NCBI GenBank assembly: GCA_963971425.1
Contig: OZ020519.1
Location: 10,060,028 to 10,124,027 of the forward strand
Length of the DNA stretch: 64,000 bases
Direction: 5' to 3'
Source: Bryoerythrophyllum caledonicum
Lineage: Eukaryota; Streptophyta; Bryopsida; Pottiales; Pottiaceae
Shown: positions 24,062 to 37,200 of the stretch, piece by piece
Position numbering within the stretch: position 1 is the stretch's first letter
Layout: each line of letters begins with the position of its first letter
The notes under the pieces: generated by a model
The model's input: only the letters and a program-made list of their open reading frames with translations
Told to the model about the DNA's origin: nothing
Databases searched by the model: none
Made by a program: the position numbers and the translations under genes

Positions 24062-24077
24062 ATGGAGAAAGTTGACG
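24062..24077 (+). pseudogene. First codons of the disrupted coiled-coil gene, cut off by the MULE
   Basis: ATGGAGAAAGTTGACG is the start of the gene. The last ten bases are the MULE target site, repeated at 38738-38747. Removing the MULE joins it in frame to TTAACATGGAG, giving MEKVDVN before the family-typical MEIVDVRTEV. Confidence 0.75.
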
Positions 24078-24130
24078 GGGGAATGCTATTTTGTGAGCAG
24101 TGAGCGGTGAGCGGTGAGCAGTGAGCAGAA
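24078..24130. repeat. MULE left terminal inverted repeat with GTGAGCR heptamers
   Basis: GCTATTTTGTGAGCAG followed by GTGAGCG/AGTGAGC heptamer tandem copies. It pairs with 38685-38737 in inverted orientation. Confidence 0.9.
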
Positions 24131-24975
24131 ATAAAGGGGTTTAGAGCAAAAAAAAATTAGCTTTAAAATAAGTTTGTATGCTGAAGACATTTTTTTAGCT
24201 CACAAGAGGGTGTATGGCCGTGGATTATGTGGTGCTATAATGAGTATGATGGTTAAAATTAAAAGGATGACTTGTAGTTTCATAAAATATCCTATGGCCG
24301 TGGATGAAAGGCTTCGCATTCTCATTATTAGAGTAATCCACGATTTGGTGTGTTCGCATGATGTATAGTGTACTTGAACGTTGATTTAAAGAATTGGAAT
24401 TTTGGATCTAGAGTTTAGGGTTTACGAAATGAAGATTGTATCAATATTTTCTAGTTTTACTTAGCCCTACAAAAACTACGTCTTCATGGTTATCTATGCA
24501 CATTTATAATAAGATTTTCAATAGATTTTTAGTATTGAAAAAGTCATGTATCCATTAGCTCATTATAAAACAAAATCGCGGATTTTACATCAAATGTATT
24601 TTTGTATGTATGGTTTACGATACAAACAATATAGTGTACGTCGTTCAGTGTACATTTTATAATCCGACCTTGCCTTGAATATGCTACTAAATTCTAATGC
24701 ATTACTCAATGACAAACTAGTTGACTAATCTATCTGACAGTTTCTGATACAGTTCCAAATTGCCATAAGTTTAAACATGTGATTCGTGGAATTCCATTAT
24801 TCCATGTCTAGATAGTTTAGAAGATGGTAGCAAAATAATAGGCATGTTTCAATTTAAACTCGAATGGGTACAATTAGAATCACTACAAGAAGAGTATTTA
24901 GTTTGGATTGGCTTTAGTTGGAATGGCAAATAAGATCTTACTGAAGGAGAAATTGCCAATGAGTATACAAAGCAA
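24131..24975. other. MULE left subterminal region, non-coding
   Basis: AT-rich, with no coding pattern. It lies just downstream of the stop of the minus-strand gene and probably contains its 3' UTR. Confidence 0.5.
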
Positions 24976-27900
24976 CTACTCCGTGTCCTCTGAACTACCC
25001 TCGCTTCCATTACCAACCTCTGCCTCTACCTCCACATAACGGAGTACATCTTTGTGATACCTCTGCCACTGACGTGTTGGTGGAGGAGATTTCATAGTTG
25101 ATTGTATCTCCGCAGTTCTCTTTGCCCAGATAGGTAAAGAGATGGTAGAATCTGGAGATGACAATAGCGGTAGAGCTCTGCAAAGAAACAGAGCAACAAT
25201 GAGGTGCAAAGTTGATAATGATAACGTACAACTTTTTTGAAAACAACAAAAAAATCTTGAACTTGGGTTGAAGTTACGTACAAGAAGGAATACGACTATT
25301 TTTTTGCTTCTTCTGTGTTGGTTCCCCTTGAGTACGTCGCAAGTTCTTCCTCCTCTCCCCTACCAATTCTGTAGCTGAGTTTGGAATTAGCGGTGCGAGC
25401 AATGACTGGAAAATCTCTGAGTCTTCTTCGAAGGCCAATACATGGAGGCCCAGTGATTGACACACCCGAATAGTTGGACCTAGGTAGTACATATCAATAG
25501 AGAAGAAAAATTAGAAGTGAATAACAAAAATAAATTAGTTTACGGCATATATAAAGGAATGCTTACCTGTAGAGGCATTCCAATCTAAGACAATATCTCC
25601 ACTTTTTGTGAGGGATTCAAGAATGGTCTTCATAAGATCAACCGCTTTCTCACAAGCCCCTCGCCATGGTGAGTCGCCGTGCCTAAGCTGTGAAGCAACG
25701 TTCACAGGATTGAACAAGATGTCGAGCTCAACAAGTGGAGAGCGAACTGAGAATTTCGAGACGATGGGAGCGTCACGAACAAATAGCTGAACACAGAATC
25801 TTGTCCCCTGCGAAAGAAACAATATATATAATTATGGATTAGATACACCAAAAAGAAGCTTAAGACTAAAGCTAATAATTATAAAAAAATGGTTTAGAGT
25901 ACTTACTGTCGCAGAGGCATCTCGAGGCAAAGCTAAAGGCAACTCGTTCAATGCCCACCAATCGATGAGTAGCTTGAAGTCGTATGTAGAAGCACATTCA
26001 TCAATTTCAAGTTGTAGATCTCTATCATTTGGATGAAGCAGAAGCAAAGCAGCGTTGTCATGAAGATAAGTGTCAGCAAACTTGAAAATAGTATCCATAT
26101 AATTATCTGGCCTCGAATTCCACAAAGGAATGGCATCAATAGATTGAGAGATCCCAGGTACTGGTAAATTCTCTGGAATGTCAGCCACAATTAGATCCAA
26201 TCCACTGTGTTTGTAAGTGTCATTCGAAACTTTCCGCGTTCTACCTGCATCAACCTGCAAGCAAAAAATCCAATGGGTGTAAACAAATGCGGTTCAGTAT
26301 AATGGAAGGAATGCTATAACCAAATATAGATAACAAAGACTAACCTTTGAAATGAATTGATGTAGCTGCTCCCATAGTTGGGGTGGGCCTCCTGCCTTCG
26401 AGAGAGACTGCATGACAGAGGAGAGTGATATATTTTTGATGAAACACTCTGATGAGACAACTAGCAACGGAGCAACGAAAGATTCAGAAAATTGAAATTG
26501 TCGTTGCTTGCGTTGTTGGACTTCCATATTTGTAACTTCAACTAGGCTTGAACCAGCGCTTGAGAGGATGCGACGACTGGAGGAGAGTTCCATGCCAAGA
26601 CCTCGTTCGTAGTCATTCCTCTTGGATCAGGCATGAAGAAAAGATTTAAGGTGTCTCTCTCAGCAAGGGCGGCTGCAACTGCAGCTTCAATGTCAGCCTT
26701 CTTCGCAGCCTCCGCATCTCTGATGAGCTTTTCCTTGTCAGCTTTCGAAAGCTGCTTCTTCTTACCGGAGGTCTCCTCTTGAATTAACACTGGTGGAGAT
26801 GAAGACTGCTCTACAATTTCAAACTCCGGCTCTCCTAATGGAGATGATACATGCAGTACTGAAACCTCTGTAAGACCTTGAAATAGCTCCTTCTCCGCAT
26901 CCGGAACAAAATTGGCGGAGCATTCCAAGTACCATCCACCACCATGTAAAACTTGAGTGGAATACCTCTTCTTCTGAACCTCTGTGAAGATGCACAAGTC
27001 TGATGAAGGCAGAATCCAAGTTGAAAGAAATGAAGGACATAGTGGTTGCTGAAGCGCATTTTTTGGTATCAACTCCCTTACAATGTATCTGTAGAAATTA
27101 ATTTTAAGTAAATTAAACCACTTAAAATCTAAATATATGTGAAATAAAATAAAAGAGTGTAGAATACAAGAGATGAACCTATATAGAAGCCGTTTAATGG
27201 CGAGGTCAGCTCCGGGCAACTCATCGAACTTTGTATTCTTCTGAAATGGTGGTTTCAAACTCGAATGCACAATCACCATGAATGCCTTTTTCCATAATAT
27301 CATGCGCCATTTTTCCACATACTCAGAGGGCTTTTCGATAGCAGACGAAGCGTTCCAATTCACTGAAATTGTGCCCGTTGCACAAATTTCGTCAAAATGG
27401 GCGATGAACTTGTCCTCCAACTGGTATCATAAATTCCAAAAGTCAGACCTCCTACTTACTACTCAAGATAAAAAGACTTCAAGTAACATGAAAATATATT
27501 CAATATGTACCTGAGCCCAAAATGTTGCACGATTGAGGAAGGAATTAAGAGCCCCATCTTTAAACTACGTCGTTGGAAAGCAGAATGCTGACCGAACCAT
27601 TGAAGGAGAGTTCCAGAAATGCAACCACCTAGCTTTGAAACGAGGCTCCACCGCTGCGGTTGCCACTTTTTGTAACTTCTCGATGGTCATTTCTGTCTTC
27701 TTGAAGTGGCTGAAATGGAAATTAATCTGCATAAAATCCAAAAATAAAAATCAAATAACTATAGAATGAAGTAAACGATTGATAGGTTTACGAAATAAAA
27801 GAATTGACAACACACAACAATACAACACACAATAGCATAGAAACTCTACCTCATCAAAGAAGTCCTCGCCATTCTTGGGATTGGCGACTGTAAGGTATTT

Positions 27901-29739
27901 CTGAAAGTCTTTGCTCTTGATTGACTTCACGGTGTTCGCTGCAGCATCGCTCATGACCCTCCACACTCCTTCTGTACTTCTATCCTCCAGCATGGTCTTC
28001 TTCTCATAATCAATTGCGGCCTCATCAGATGCGCGTGCAATATCTTGCTGCAATCATAACAAAATTAGTTAGTTTAAAAAAAAAACTAAAAATTGGTTTC
28101 AATGCTCGTAAATATGAATGTGTATGAAGTGCCATCAATACCCGATATAAGAACGATATAAAAACATCAACCATTAACAAAAACCATGCTGCACGGGACT
28201 GCCGCACTTTCAAGCACGTCTTGAATTCCTCCGACATCAAAAGATCTTTGAAATCTTCCAACCTAAGCCCACCATAATACCGAATGCGTTGAAGTTTTGC
28301 TGGAAGACTGGTCTTAACAAAATCGTTCTGGATAGATCTGTAAAATCATTCGTATTGATTTAGATATTTAAAGACTCCAATGTCATAAAAGATGTCAAAT
28401 TATACATGGCTTAAAGGATAAATGTTAGAGAATTTACCAATTCACATCGTGCATGCAATTGAGTAGCACCGATATCCGTCCGGTCGGGTTCAGTACAATG
28501 CATTGAACATCATAATGCCAATGAGGGTCTCCGCAATGTTGTTCTGAAATAAAACGCCACCACGCCTTATACCTGTGATTTCCGTCCCAGACAAAAAACA
28601 TTTTGCCACTAAATGCAGAAAACTCTGGATTAGACTTCAACATCTCTTCAAATTTCTCATTTGCTGCAATCCAATGTGCATCCCACGTTGACATGATCTG
28701 AGGGTTAACATCGCATGTTAGCTCTTGATCATCATAGATAGAGATATAGAATGCACGATCTCCATCAATATAGCCTCCCTCAAAGCGTTTCTGCAAAGCA
28801 CAGACATCAATTTCTTGAATTGGCCGCACTCGAGGTAAGGCGATCATCCTGCAAAGGGGCACGTGAAATGGAGCCTTCGTAACGCGCATGCTCTCTAGGA
28901 CTGTCACAAAATTGGACTTCTGATGAAGTTGTCTAGCTCTTTCGCCCTCAAGCGAACTTATCAATCCATCCGGGCACTTTGGTGATGAATCCTCAGAGCC
29001 GGTCGTGGGAACGTTCTGCAATACGTGAATCAAATTAGTTCGGAGATATATAACAAAGGGAGATAAAATGCATGCATGAGAATCTAAACGAGGCAAACCT
29101 GAATATCTGGGCCGTCAACTAGATCCTCGCCGTCTGGAGAGAATTCTTGTTCTTCCTAATTCAAGCAAATACTATAGAATTTAAAAAAAAAGATTGTGTG
29201 GGTTAGAAATCTCTGTTTCAAATTGAAGGGTTGGACCTGAACAAAAAGCCTCTGAAAATTTCACTGAAATAGAGTAGGTTTAAAGCATTGAAAGGAATAC
29301 CTCATCATTTGGTGCTGAAGGTAATGGTGGTGAACTTTCCACCATGTCGTCCCGTGTGTTTTTCTACAAAATGAAATATAAGTAAATGAAACCAATTAGA
29401 ACAATTCCTGACAAAACTCAAGCAAATGCCGGATCTCTTAAACGCTACGTTGAGAGGCCTCGCCTAAGAAGCCTGAAGATATTTGCAAAATCCGGTACTA
29501 CAAGTAGCCGAGTATCTGACAGAAATATACATCGAATCCGATCGAACAAGCTGTTCTGGCTAAAATGGGCAAAATCATATGAACAAGAATGAATGAACAT
29601 GAATGTACAACTATGAACAAGCTGCAATCGCGAAGAAATATGAGCATCCCTAAAACCAAAGTATGATCATGACTCAACTGTGACTCGTAATGAGCTAGAC
29701 CACATAATAGGTGAAGAAAGTATGAAGCACTTAAATGCA

Positions 29740-30600
29740 GCCGAGGGAGGCCTCGCATACAAGGCCTCGTGAATTTCCTGGAACATGGTCCTACACTGCC
29801 GAGAGATGATCGATATCGGGACTAACCTATCAGGCCTCGTATACGAGGCCTTCCTAAACCGACACAAATTTGGTCATTCCTAACCACACTTTCCTCGTCT
29901 AGATGGGACTGCTCCACTCACGATCAACATAAGCACAACGACCTCGGAACTGACCTACAAGGCCTCGTATACGAGGCCTTCCTAAAAAACACAAACCCGG
30001 CCCTTCACAACCACACTTTCGTCATCTAGATGGGACTGCGGCACTCACGATCAACATATTAAGCACAAGGACCTTGGAACTGACCTACGAGGCCTCGTAT
30101 ACGAGGCCTTCCTAAAAAAACACAAACCCGGCCCTTCGCAACCACACTTTCGTCGTCTAGATGGGACTGCGGCACTCACGATCAACATAAGCACAAGGAC
30201 CTCGGAACTGACCTAGGAGGCCTCGTATACGAGGCCTTCCTAAAAAAACACAAACCCGGCCCTTCGCAACCACACTTTCGTCGTCTCGATGGGACTGCGG
30301 CACTCACGATCAACATAAGCACAAGGACCTCGGAACTGACCTAGGAGGCCTCGTATACGAGGCCTTCCTAAAAAAACACAAACTCGGCCCTTCACAACCA
30401 CACTTTCATCGTTTCGATGGGACTGCGGCACTCACGATCAACATAAGCACAAGGACCTCGGAACTGACCTACGAGGCCTCGTATACGAGGCCTTCCTAAA
30501 AAATCACAGACCCGGCCCTTCACAACCACACTTTCGTCGTCTAGATTAAAGACTGCTGCACTCACGATCAACATAAGCACAAGGTCCTCGGGACTTGTTC
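29740..30600. repeat. About 128-bp tandem satellite with a perfect 18-bp palindrome per unit
   Basis: GGCCTCGTATACGAGGCC is perfectly palindromic and occurs at 29833, 29961, 30091, 30219, 30347 and 30474, spaced 127-130 bp. Flanking unit sequence (GACTGCGGCACTCACGATCA, CACAAGGACCTCGGAACTG) is also conserved. Degenerate copies lie at 29747, 30717 and 31243. The array occupies intron 3 of the MULE accessory gene. Confidence 0.9.
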
Positions 30601-31882
30601 TAATCAAATCATAAGCTTCCGAACTTCATATGCCTCACATCGTAGGACCTACCTCAAATTATATGCTTCAGAACTAATTAGAGACCATGCACACAGTCCA
30701 AGTGGCTGCCAAGAGAGGCCTCGCATACGAGGCCTGAATTTTTCACTCAAATCCGGTACTTCATGAATGCGAAACTACACTGATCGGAACTGCCAAACGG
30801 GAAAAAACAGTTGCACATGAACTAAAAACATGCCGAGCAAAGACGTGTAGGACCTACATGCCTTGAATCATATGCTTCCAAACCTAATTCGATATCATGC
30901 ACACGATCCCAGTATACGAGGCCTGCAGGTTTCGACACTAATCATATGCTGAAATTAAAACGTTGACACAAAAACTGACAAAGATACAGTGGGAGGACAT
31001 TGGCGACCTACACTGCCACGATACAAATGCGAGGCCTGCAGGAGTTAACTAGAATTAGGTTCTACATGACTCATTAATCATATGCTCACTGGAAGTCGTG
31101 ACTTTCTGTACGAGACTGCCTTACTGCCCTACTGCCTTACTGCCTGAATAAGGCGAACCGACTGACGACGAGACACCAATATTTCCCGGCCTGCCCTCTC
31201 TGCTCTCTCAATCGATGTACAGAACAAAGGGAATTGATTTGGGTGGCCTCGTATACGAGGGCTGTTTTGACTCGTCGAAAGCGGTCCTAAGTTCCTGCAC
31301 AGATTTGTCTTATACTCTAGGTTCTCTCACACTCGATACATCTCAATCTGAGTTCTCTTATATTCTTGGTACTCTCACACTGAACTATCTCCTCACTGAA
31401 ATTAACAAGTTTAATGGCGGTTCTAAGTTACTTGATCTAAGATCAACGTTGGACAATTTTCAATATACCATCTTCAAAAACTTCACAGTAAACCCTAATC
31501 GAACACAAATTTTAACTCTCAAAGTACATTCAAGCGGAGAAGCCTCGCTCTGAACACTCACAGTAAGCGACATCAAGAGAACACTGAAAACGAAATCGAC
31601 ACTCCATCGATGCCGCAAACCCTACACCCATTTTAGTCTTAATTGAATCATGTCAACATACCTCAATGCTTGTTGTTGGTGAGGTCGTTCCTGCCATCTC
31701 CTTGCTCCCAGGTTCAGATCCCTGCCACACCCACAGTAAGCGTAAGTCAGTGCACAAGAAACTTCAATGATAGCTTTGTGTCCTAAGAAATGCTATGTCG
31801 CTGAGAGTTCAGGTGGCGCAGGTCTGTGTGCTAGCGAAATGTAAATGAAAATCTTGCTCGGATAACCTCTGCTGGATCGGTA

Positions 31883-32517
31883 CACCAATAATGTTCATTA
31901 GTGTTCGCAACACTATTTACGAACGTAAACGCTAAATGTCAATTACCCTACAAATGTAACTACATTATATGTCAATTTAAACACTAATTCCCAATTTCTC
32001 TAACTTTTGCCCTTGTTACATTTTAACATATTGACATTTAGTGTTGGTTATGTAACAATTCATTGCAAGTCACCCAAATCTTGCCACATGCCAAATGATG
32101 ATTTCGGGGGCAATTTTTGTCCAATTTGAGATTTTTCTGTGCCTATCTGAACTGATTTGAAAAGACGCTTCCAATGGCACCTTACCCATCTTCAAATTCG
32201 TCTTAAATAAAAAGTTATAGCGAATATTTTTGGGCAGATTTCTTGAGTTTTGGTTGAAAGTTTGAGGAGGCATATCTTTATCAGTTTCGCACCAATTCTA
32301 TCGAGTGAGGTGACTAGCTTATGTGTTTTTTCAAGGAGATTCCATCGGTATATGGTACATCTTCAAATTCGTTGTGATGCAAAAGTTATGAGCAATTTTG
32401 TTAGGCAGATTTTTTTGACATTGAACACTAAATGTAAACAAATAGACATTTAGTGAAGGTCAGGTCATAGGGGTAGTTACACTATTGGTGCCATAACACT
32501 AATGAACATTATTGGTG
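31883..32517. mobile_element. 635-bp TIR element of the TACACYAA family, TSD TA
   Basis: Left end CACCAATAATGTTCATTAGT pairs with right end ACTAATGAACATTATTGGTG, with TA on both sides (31881-31882 and 32518-32519). No ORF. It sits inside intron 2 of the MULE accessory gene. The TA duplication suggests a Tc1/mariner-related or similar MITE. Confidence 0.8.
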
Positions 32518-33579
32518 TAGGGTTTTGATACTCGACGAGATATTGTTCGATTATTTAGTCATCTACTGGTTTTCATCCTAATATTCATTCCAGTATGTGA
32601 CCGCCAAACCATGTGTTAAACTCGGCACTTGTAAATTGGAACAAAAAATATACTATAGCATGATGCATTTGAAACATAATAAATAGCCAACACCTATTGC
32701 ATCATGTTCACAATCTTTCAGGCATAAAGAACCGATTCTCTCAAAAGATAGTTTCCGAACAATGCATCAATAATTTAGAACAATCTACTTCTACAAGCAT
32801 AAATCTCAAAGATGATATTCAATACTTAGGACCTTGAAACAGTATGCTCATTAAATGTTTCTTTCACAAAAACCACTTGCTTCTTTATGATAGCTGATTT
32901 TGAACTTGTGACACACTAACTTGGTGGTGACAAGTAAAAATAATAAATGCTTTCTTCATTACCAAACTTCAGGTAATTGATGAACTGATATTAGGGCAAT
33001 GTTTTATTATCAACAATTGAGAATTGTAACTGCATATTTCTGTCACAAAGTTGCAACGCCTACCTCTCTTCTCGAAGGGGTTGATTGTGGAGATGTTGAA
33101 GTCCGCGGTATGTTGTTACAATGTCCTCCACTTTTTCTAGCTACTTCTGCCTGACAAAGCCACATCAACATCAGAAATAGTTTAATTAACAAAGTTATAG
33201 AATTTGGGCTTCACAAAGTGTATACTAAGTTGGCATGATACATAGTTGATGCAATACTGAGAGCCAACTTTTGTGCACACATGCAATAGGTCCTTCATGC
33301 AAATCTCAGCGACAAAGCACTTACCATCATCGGAGACGACGACTCGCCTTCATTGTCTTCAATGTTCGGAAGTTCGCAATCACTATCACGCTTGGAAGAG
33401 TTAAATGACAACACCTTTGCTGTTTCAGATACGTCTACCTGACCAATACATGCCTTGCGCTTTCCCATCCTAGATCTCTGCAGTTGCTTACGGCTCGAAA
33501 AGAGAATACCTCTCCTCCTTCGTTTCTTCTTCCTCTCACTCACTTGAACAAGGCACTCGTTGCTACAAATCCTAGACAT

Positions 33580-34287
33580 TTGAGAAATGCCAAAGCTCTT
33601 AGACTATACGACTTAACAAAATCGGTAATGATTCATTTGAAGATGATGCTCATTAAAATCAACCAAAATCCAATAACGACACCACAATTCATTAATTTAA
33701 TCCCCATAGCAACTATATTGCAATAAGTATTTCTAGAAATTGCTAATCGTAGCTACCAATCTGTCATCCACTGGAATTTACCTCATTTTTGCTTCGCATT
33801 CACTACTATAATGAATAACATAACCTCTATGAGTTGTTTATACCTATATTAGATCCGTTACAACTACTAAGTACACAATGAGAACAAAATTTGGAGTGCA
33901 ATATGTTAACCTCTTCTACTTAATTATAACATGAGTGCGTTTTTGAATTTACTATTGTTCGCCTTCTCCACGTTACATTGCACTAAAAATTCATCACTTA
34001 GTTCTATTTCAAATTGGTATTGCCTCCATCATGAGTTTAGGTATATCCTGGACATAATTCATGTCCACAATGCCACCATTTTGAAATTTGTCTGTTTCCG
34101 TAAACTATTTGTTCTACATTTCGCTTATACCGGATCTAGACTTGCCTTCGTTATCAATTTATCGTTATCATGCTTTTTATCCAAAATCTGCCAGTCTGAA
34201 ATCCCTAGTTGTTTTAGAGTATATATCAAATTACATCTCTTACTCTAAACCTCTCATTCCATTGTATTGCTTCTCAAGTTCTTTGTA
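33580..34287. promoter_or_regulatory. Divergent intergenic region between the two MULE genes
   Basis: About 700 bp of AT-rich sequence between the start of the accessory gene (33579, minus) and the transposase ATG (34288, plus). By position it must carry both promoters. No individual element is claimed. Confidence 0.5.
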
Positions 34288-37200
34288 ATGGCCTCTGTTG
34301 ATTTAGGTAGTGTAGGTACCGTTGTGATACATGGTCAGGGCGAAGAAATCCCAATTACATTCCGTGTAGCATATGATGGTCATTGCTCAGTTGCAGCAAG
34401 TAGACTTTCTTCCAGGTTTCAGTTGTTGGAGGATTCTGTTTATGTTGATGAAGAAGTACGTGACCCAGAGTCTGGTGTTATCACTCACACCTTAGGTCAG
34501 GATGCCATCAATTCCGACGAAGGAAAATCCTGGCTACTCAAGCGTGGAACATTTAGAGTGTACGGTGTTAGACGAACTACTGACAGTTTTTCCAACCAAA
34601 TTTTGGGATCTCGAGTTTCTATAACTAGCGATCTGCAAACGAGCGTCCCTCGCAAAGTCAAAGTTGAGCCAGGTTGTGAAATTATTCACATTTTGAGTGA
34701 TGACTCGGATACGGACACCCCAATTCTCGTTGATAAAGAGAAACCAGATAGTTATCCATCTCTTGTACATTTAGATTCATCGATTTGTCAATCCTCTCAT
34801 GACAGTCGACCCGTTTGTGTGAAACCTCCTCTTCCACCATCAAAATCACCTTCGCCATCTATAGTAGAATGTATTCGGAAACTAGGTGCCAGAAAGGGGT
34901 CAAAGTCTATATTATCCAGAGTTGATTTTTCAGAGGTCCCGATTTCTACTGTGGATCGCTTGCCTTCAAGCTTTGATGGAGATGTCATTTTTGTTCTGCC
35001 TCCACCTTCACTGTTGTCTTCGCAGTCACAAGCCAAGCTACTGCATGGCATGGACAAGCGTCATGATGGTCATGCCTGGACTCGTATAGTCACAACCCAC
35101 ATTATGAATGACTTCGGTCTTTCTTTTAGAATGTCCTCATGCCTAGGTCACTTGAAGTGCGTCAATGACCAATGTAACTACCTTGATAGAGTTCATAGAC
35201 CTACTCCAACCAATGAGACAGAGTGGGATGGAGCATCGAACTTAACATTTGTCCCTCATTCCAAACCTCCAAAAGGCTCTACTGTTGTTTGCAAAGTTTG
35301 TCAGACTCCTCCTTCATGTTTAAACGTCTGCTCTGCCAAGATCTACTATGTCTTAAGTCCCCCTCCGATGTCTCGTGCTTGTATTCATATTGGTATTCAC
35401 TCACATCCCGTAAAGATTGGTGTTGACAGAGAAGCTGAGGAACAATTGACAACCCTCCTCGGCGAGCAAGTTGAGAGAACTCCGTCTGCTACAACATCTG
35501 CTATAGTGTTGGAGGCCGGAAAGGAATTTGTTGCGGAATTGTTGCTGAATCCAGAAGGTGCCTCTGAACAGAGTCTGTCGAAGGAGGAATTGGTGCATGT
35601 TCTTGAGAGGAGCAAGAACTTAACATCTCCAAATCTGCGAAACAAGGTCTCATCCTTCCGTTATCTGAGACGCTACGGAGTCATGGACAGCATAACAAAG
35701 CTTAGAGGATCGAGCAAATGGGCGTATTTGCAAAACAACATGTTTCCTGGACAAGGAGGAGCGTCTGACAAGGTATTTGTTTTTAAAATGTTTGAAGTTG
35801 GACCCGGCAGTGGTGTCGATCTTGTTATGAGGATGCAAACTGGTGGAGATTTACACAATGCTTGGATGATGTTTGACCATGTCAAGCGTGTGAAGGGTTG
35901 GACCACAATGGCTTGTCATATCTACGATGCTTCCTATTGTCGTGTCATGACAATAGCAGTTTGTGACATGCAATCTGAGGACGTTCAGGCCCAAGTTGTA
36001 TTTTGGAAAAACTTGAATGCCGTTGTAGGACAACATGGCATTTCCGAGCCCAATTTCCAGGGATTTATGACGGACAGTGCCCAAGCTAATTGGAATGCGG
36101 TGAGGATCATTTACGGTTCTGGCGATGCAAAGACTCGAATGGACGACCGGGAACGAACATGCTTATTCCACTGGACGCAATCTCTTGAAAAGCACACGAA
36201 GGCGGATATTCGACCCGATCTGCAAGAGCAACATCGTCGTCTATGTAAGCAATACAAGAATGCAAATTCTCTGGAAGACGCGCAGCCTAAATACTTTGCC
36301 ATCAGATCTTGGTGGTTATCATCAGGCGCTACAACCGAGGAAGGCCTTGTTTGTCTAGACCTATGGCTTGCTTTTTGGCACTTTCGATACCGCCAATGGG
36401 GTGGATTTATGGAGCTTGTAAGTGTATATTTATCTTCTATGTGAACTTCCATTTTACTTATAGATTAATTTATCTTCTTGCTTATAATTTGATGTTCTAT
36501 CTTACTTATAATTTGATGTCATTTAGTCTCTAATAGCTTGCTACATGTGGCAGAATCTCAGTGTAGAAGAACTTGTGGAAATGCCCTCTTGTAACCTTGC
36601 CGAGACAGTGCACAACAAATGGCTCCAACAATCGGGAAAGAGGGGAAATTATTTATATGTAGCGATAGTGGACGACTACGTTAGAGCATTCACGCAAGTA
36701 CTTGCATACTATCAGTTCTCCAAAGGCGACAGAGCAGGCACGGGCCCAAGTAGAGACGATCTTCGTGTGCGCCTTGCCCAACGCAATGCCAAGACTACAG
36801 GAGATTCAAAGAAACTCCATGCGGCCTTAGAGGTAATGCCAGGTGCTTCAGAAATTTGTACGAGAGAGCCCCATTTTGAAGGTGAAGAGGTCTTCATATC
36901 CTTGAAACGTAGGACAGACATCCCCATTGGATCAGAGTATGACTCTCATCGCCCAGACAAGATCAGCATGTCTCGGCCGGCAAAGAAAGTATGCTGCGAT
37001 GGAGGCAGTTCTGTTGGTCATACACGTGAGTGTGAGTCCGAACCTGTAGCAGAGATTCCCCGAGCTGAAGAGACGACAACGGCCACACCAATTCCGCAAC
37101 ATACGAAGGTGGTCCTTGAGACAACTTGTAATGAGAAGGAGTGGCACATAGCGCGGCTTCCTCGGACTTCAGCAAAAGCTTGCTTTGCACAGCAAGCCAT

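Larger units (their letters stand above)
24976..33579 (-). pseudogene. MULE accessory gene: ParB-like motif plus permuted DNA methyltransferase-like module, about 15 exons
   Basis: Exons 5' to 3' on the minus strand: 33579-33325, 33150-33064, 31721-31662, 29363-29301, 29155-29099, 29015-28438, 28337-28142, 28047-27850, 27726-27511, 27420-27179, 27088-26345, 26254-25907, 25807-25567, 25479-25282, 25175-24976; about 1,230 codons with canonical splice sites. The N-terminus is basic (KKKRRRR). Exon 6 holds FVWDGNHRYKAW, resembling the ParB/Srx DGxHR motif. Exon 12 has DLIVADIPENLPVPG where a DPPY motif IV would sit. Exons 13-14 give DIVLDWNASTGPTIR plus GLHVLAFEEDSEIF, resembling SAM-binding motif I (LDPFAGSGTT then GxExD). 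The IV-before-I order is that of beta-type N6A/N4C methyltransferases, but the catalytic motif is altered. Lesions: TAG at 27565-27567, a frameshift near 26590, and TGA created at the exon 6/7 junction. Domain calls are pattern-based. Confidence 0.55.

Noticed and set aside
29740..30600. CRISPR-like array
   Set aside because: Units are tandemly similar along their full length, the DNA is eukaryotic, and there are no cas genes.
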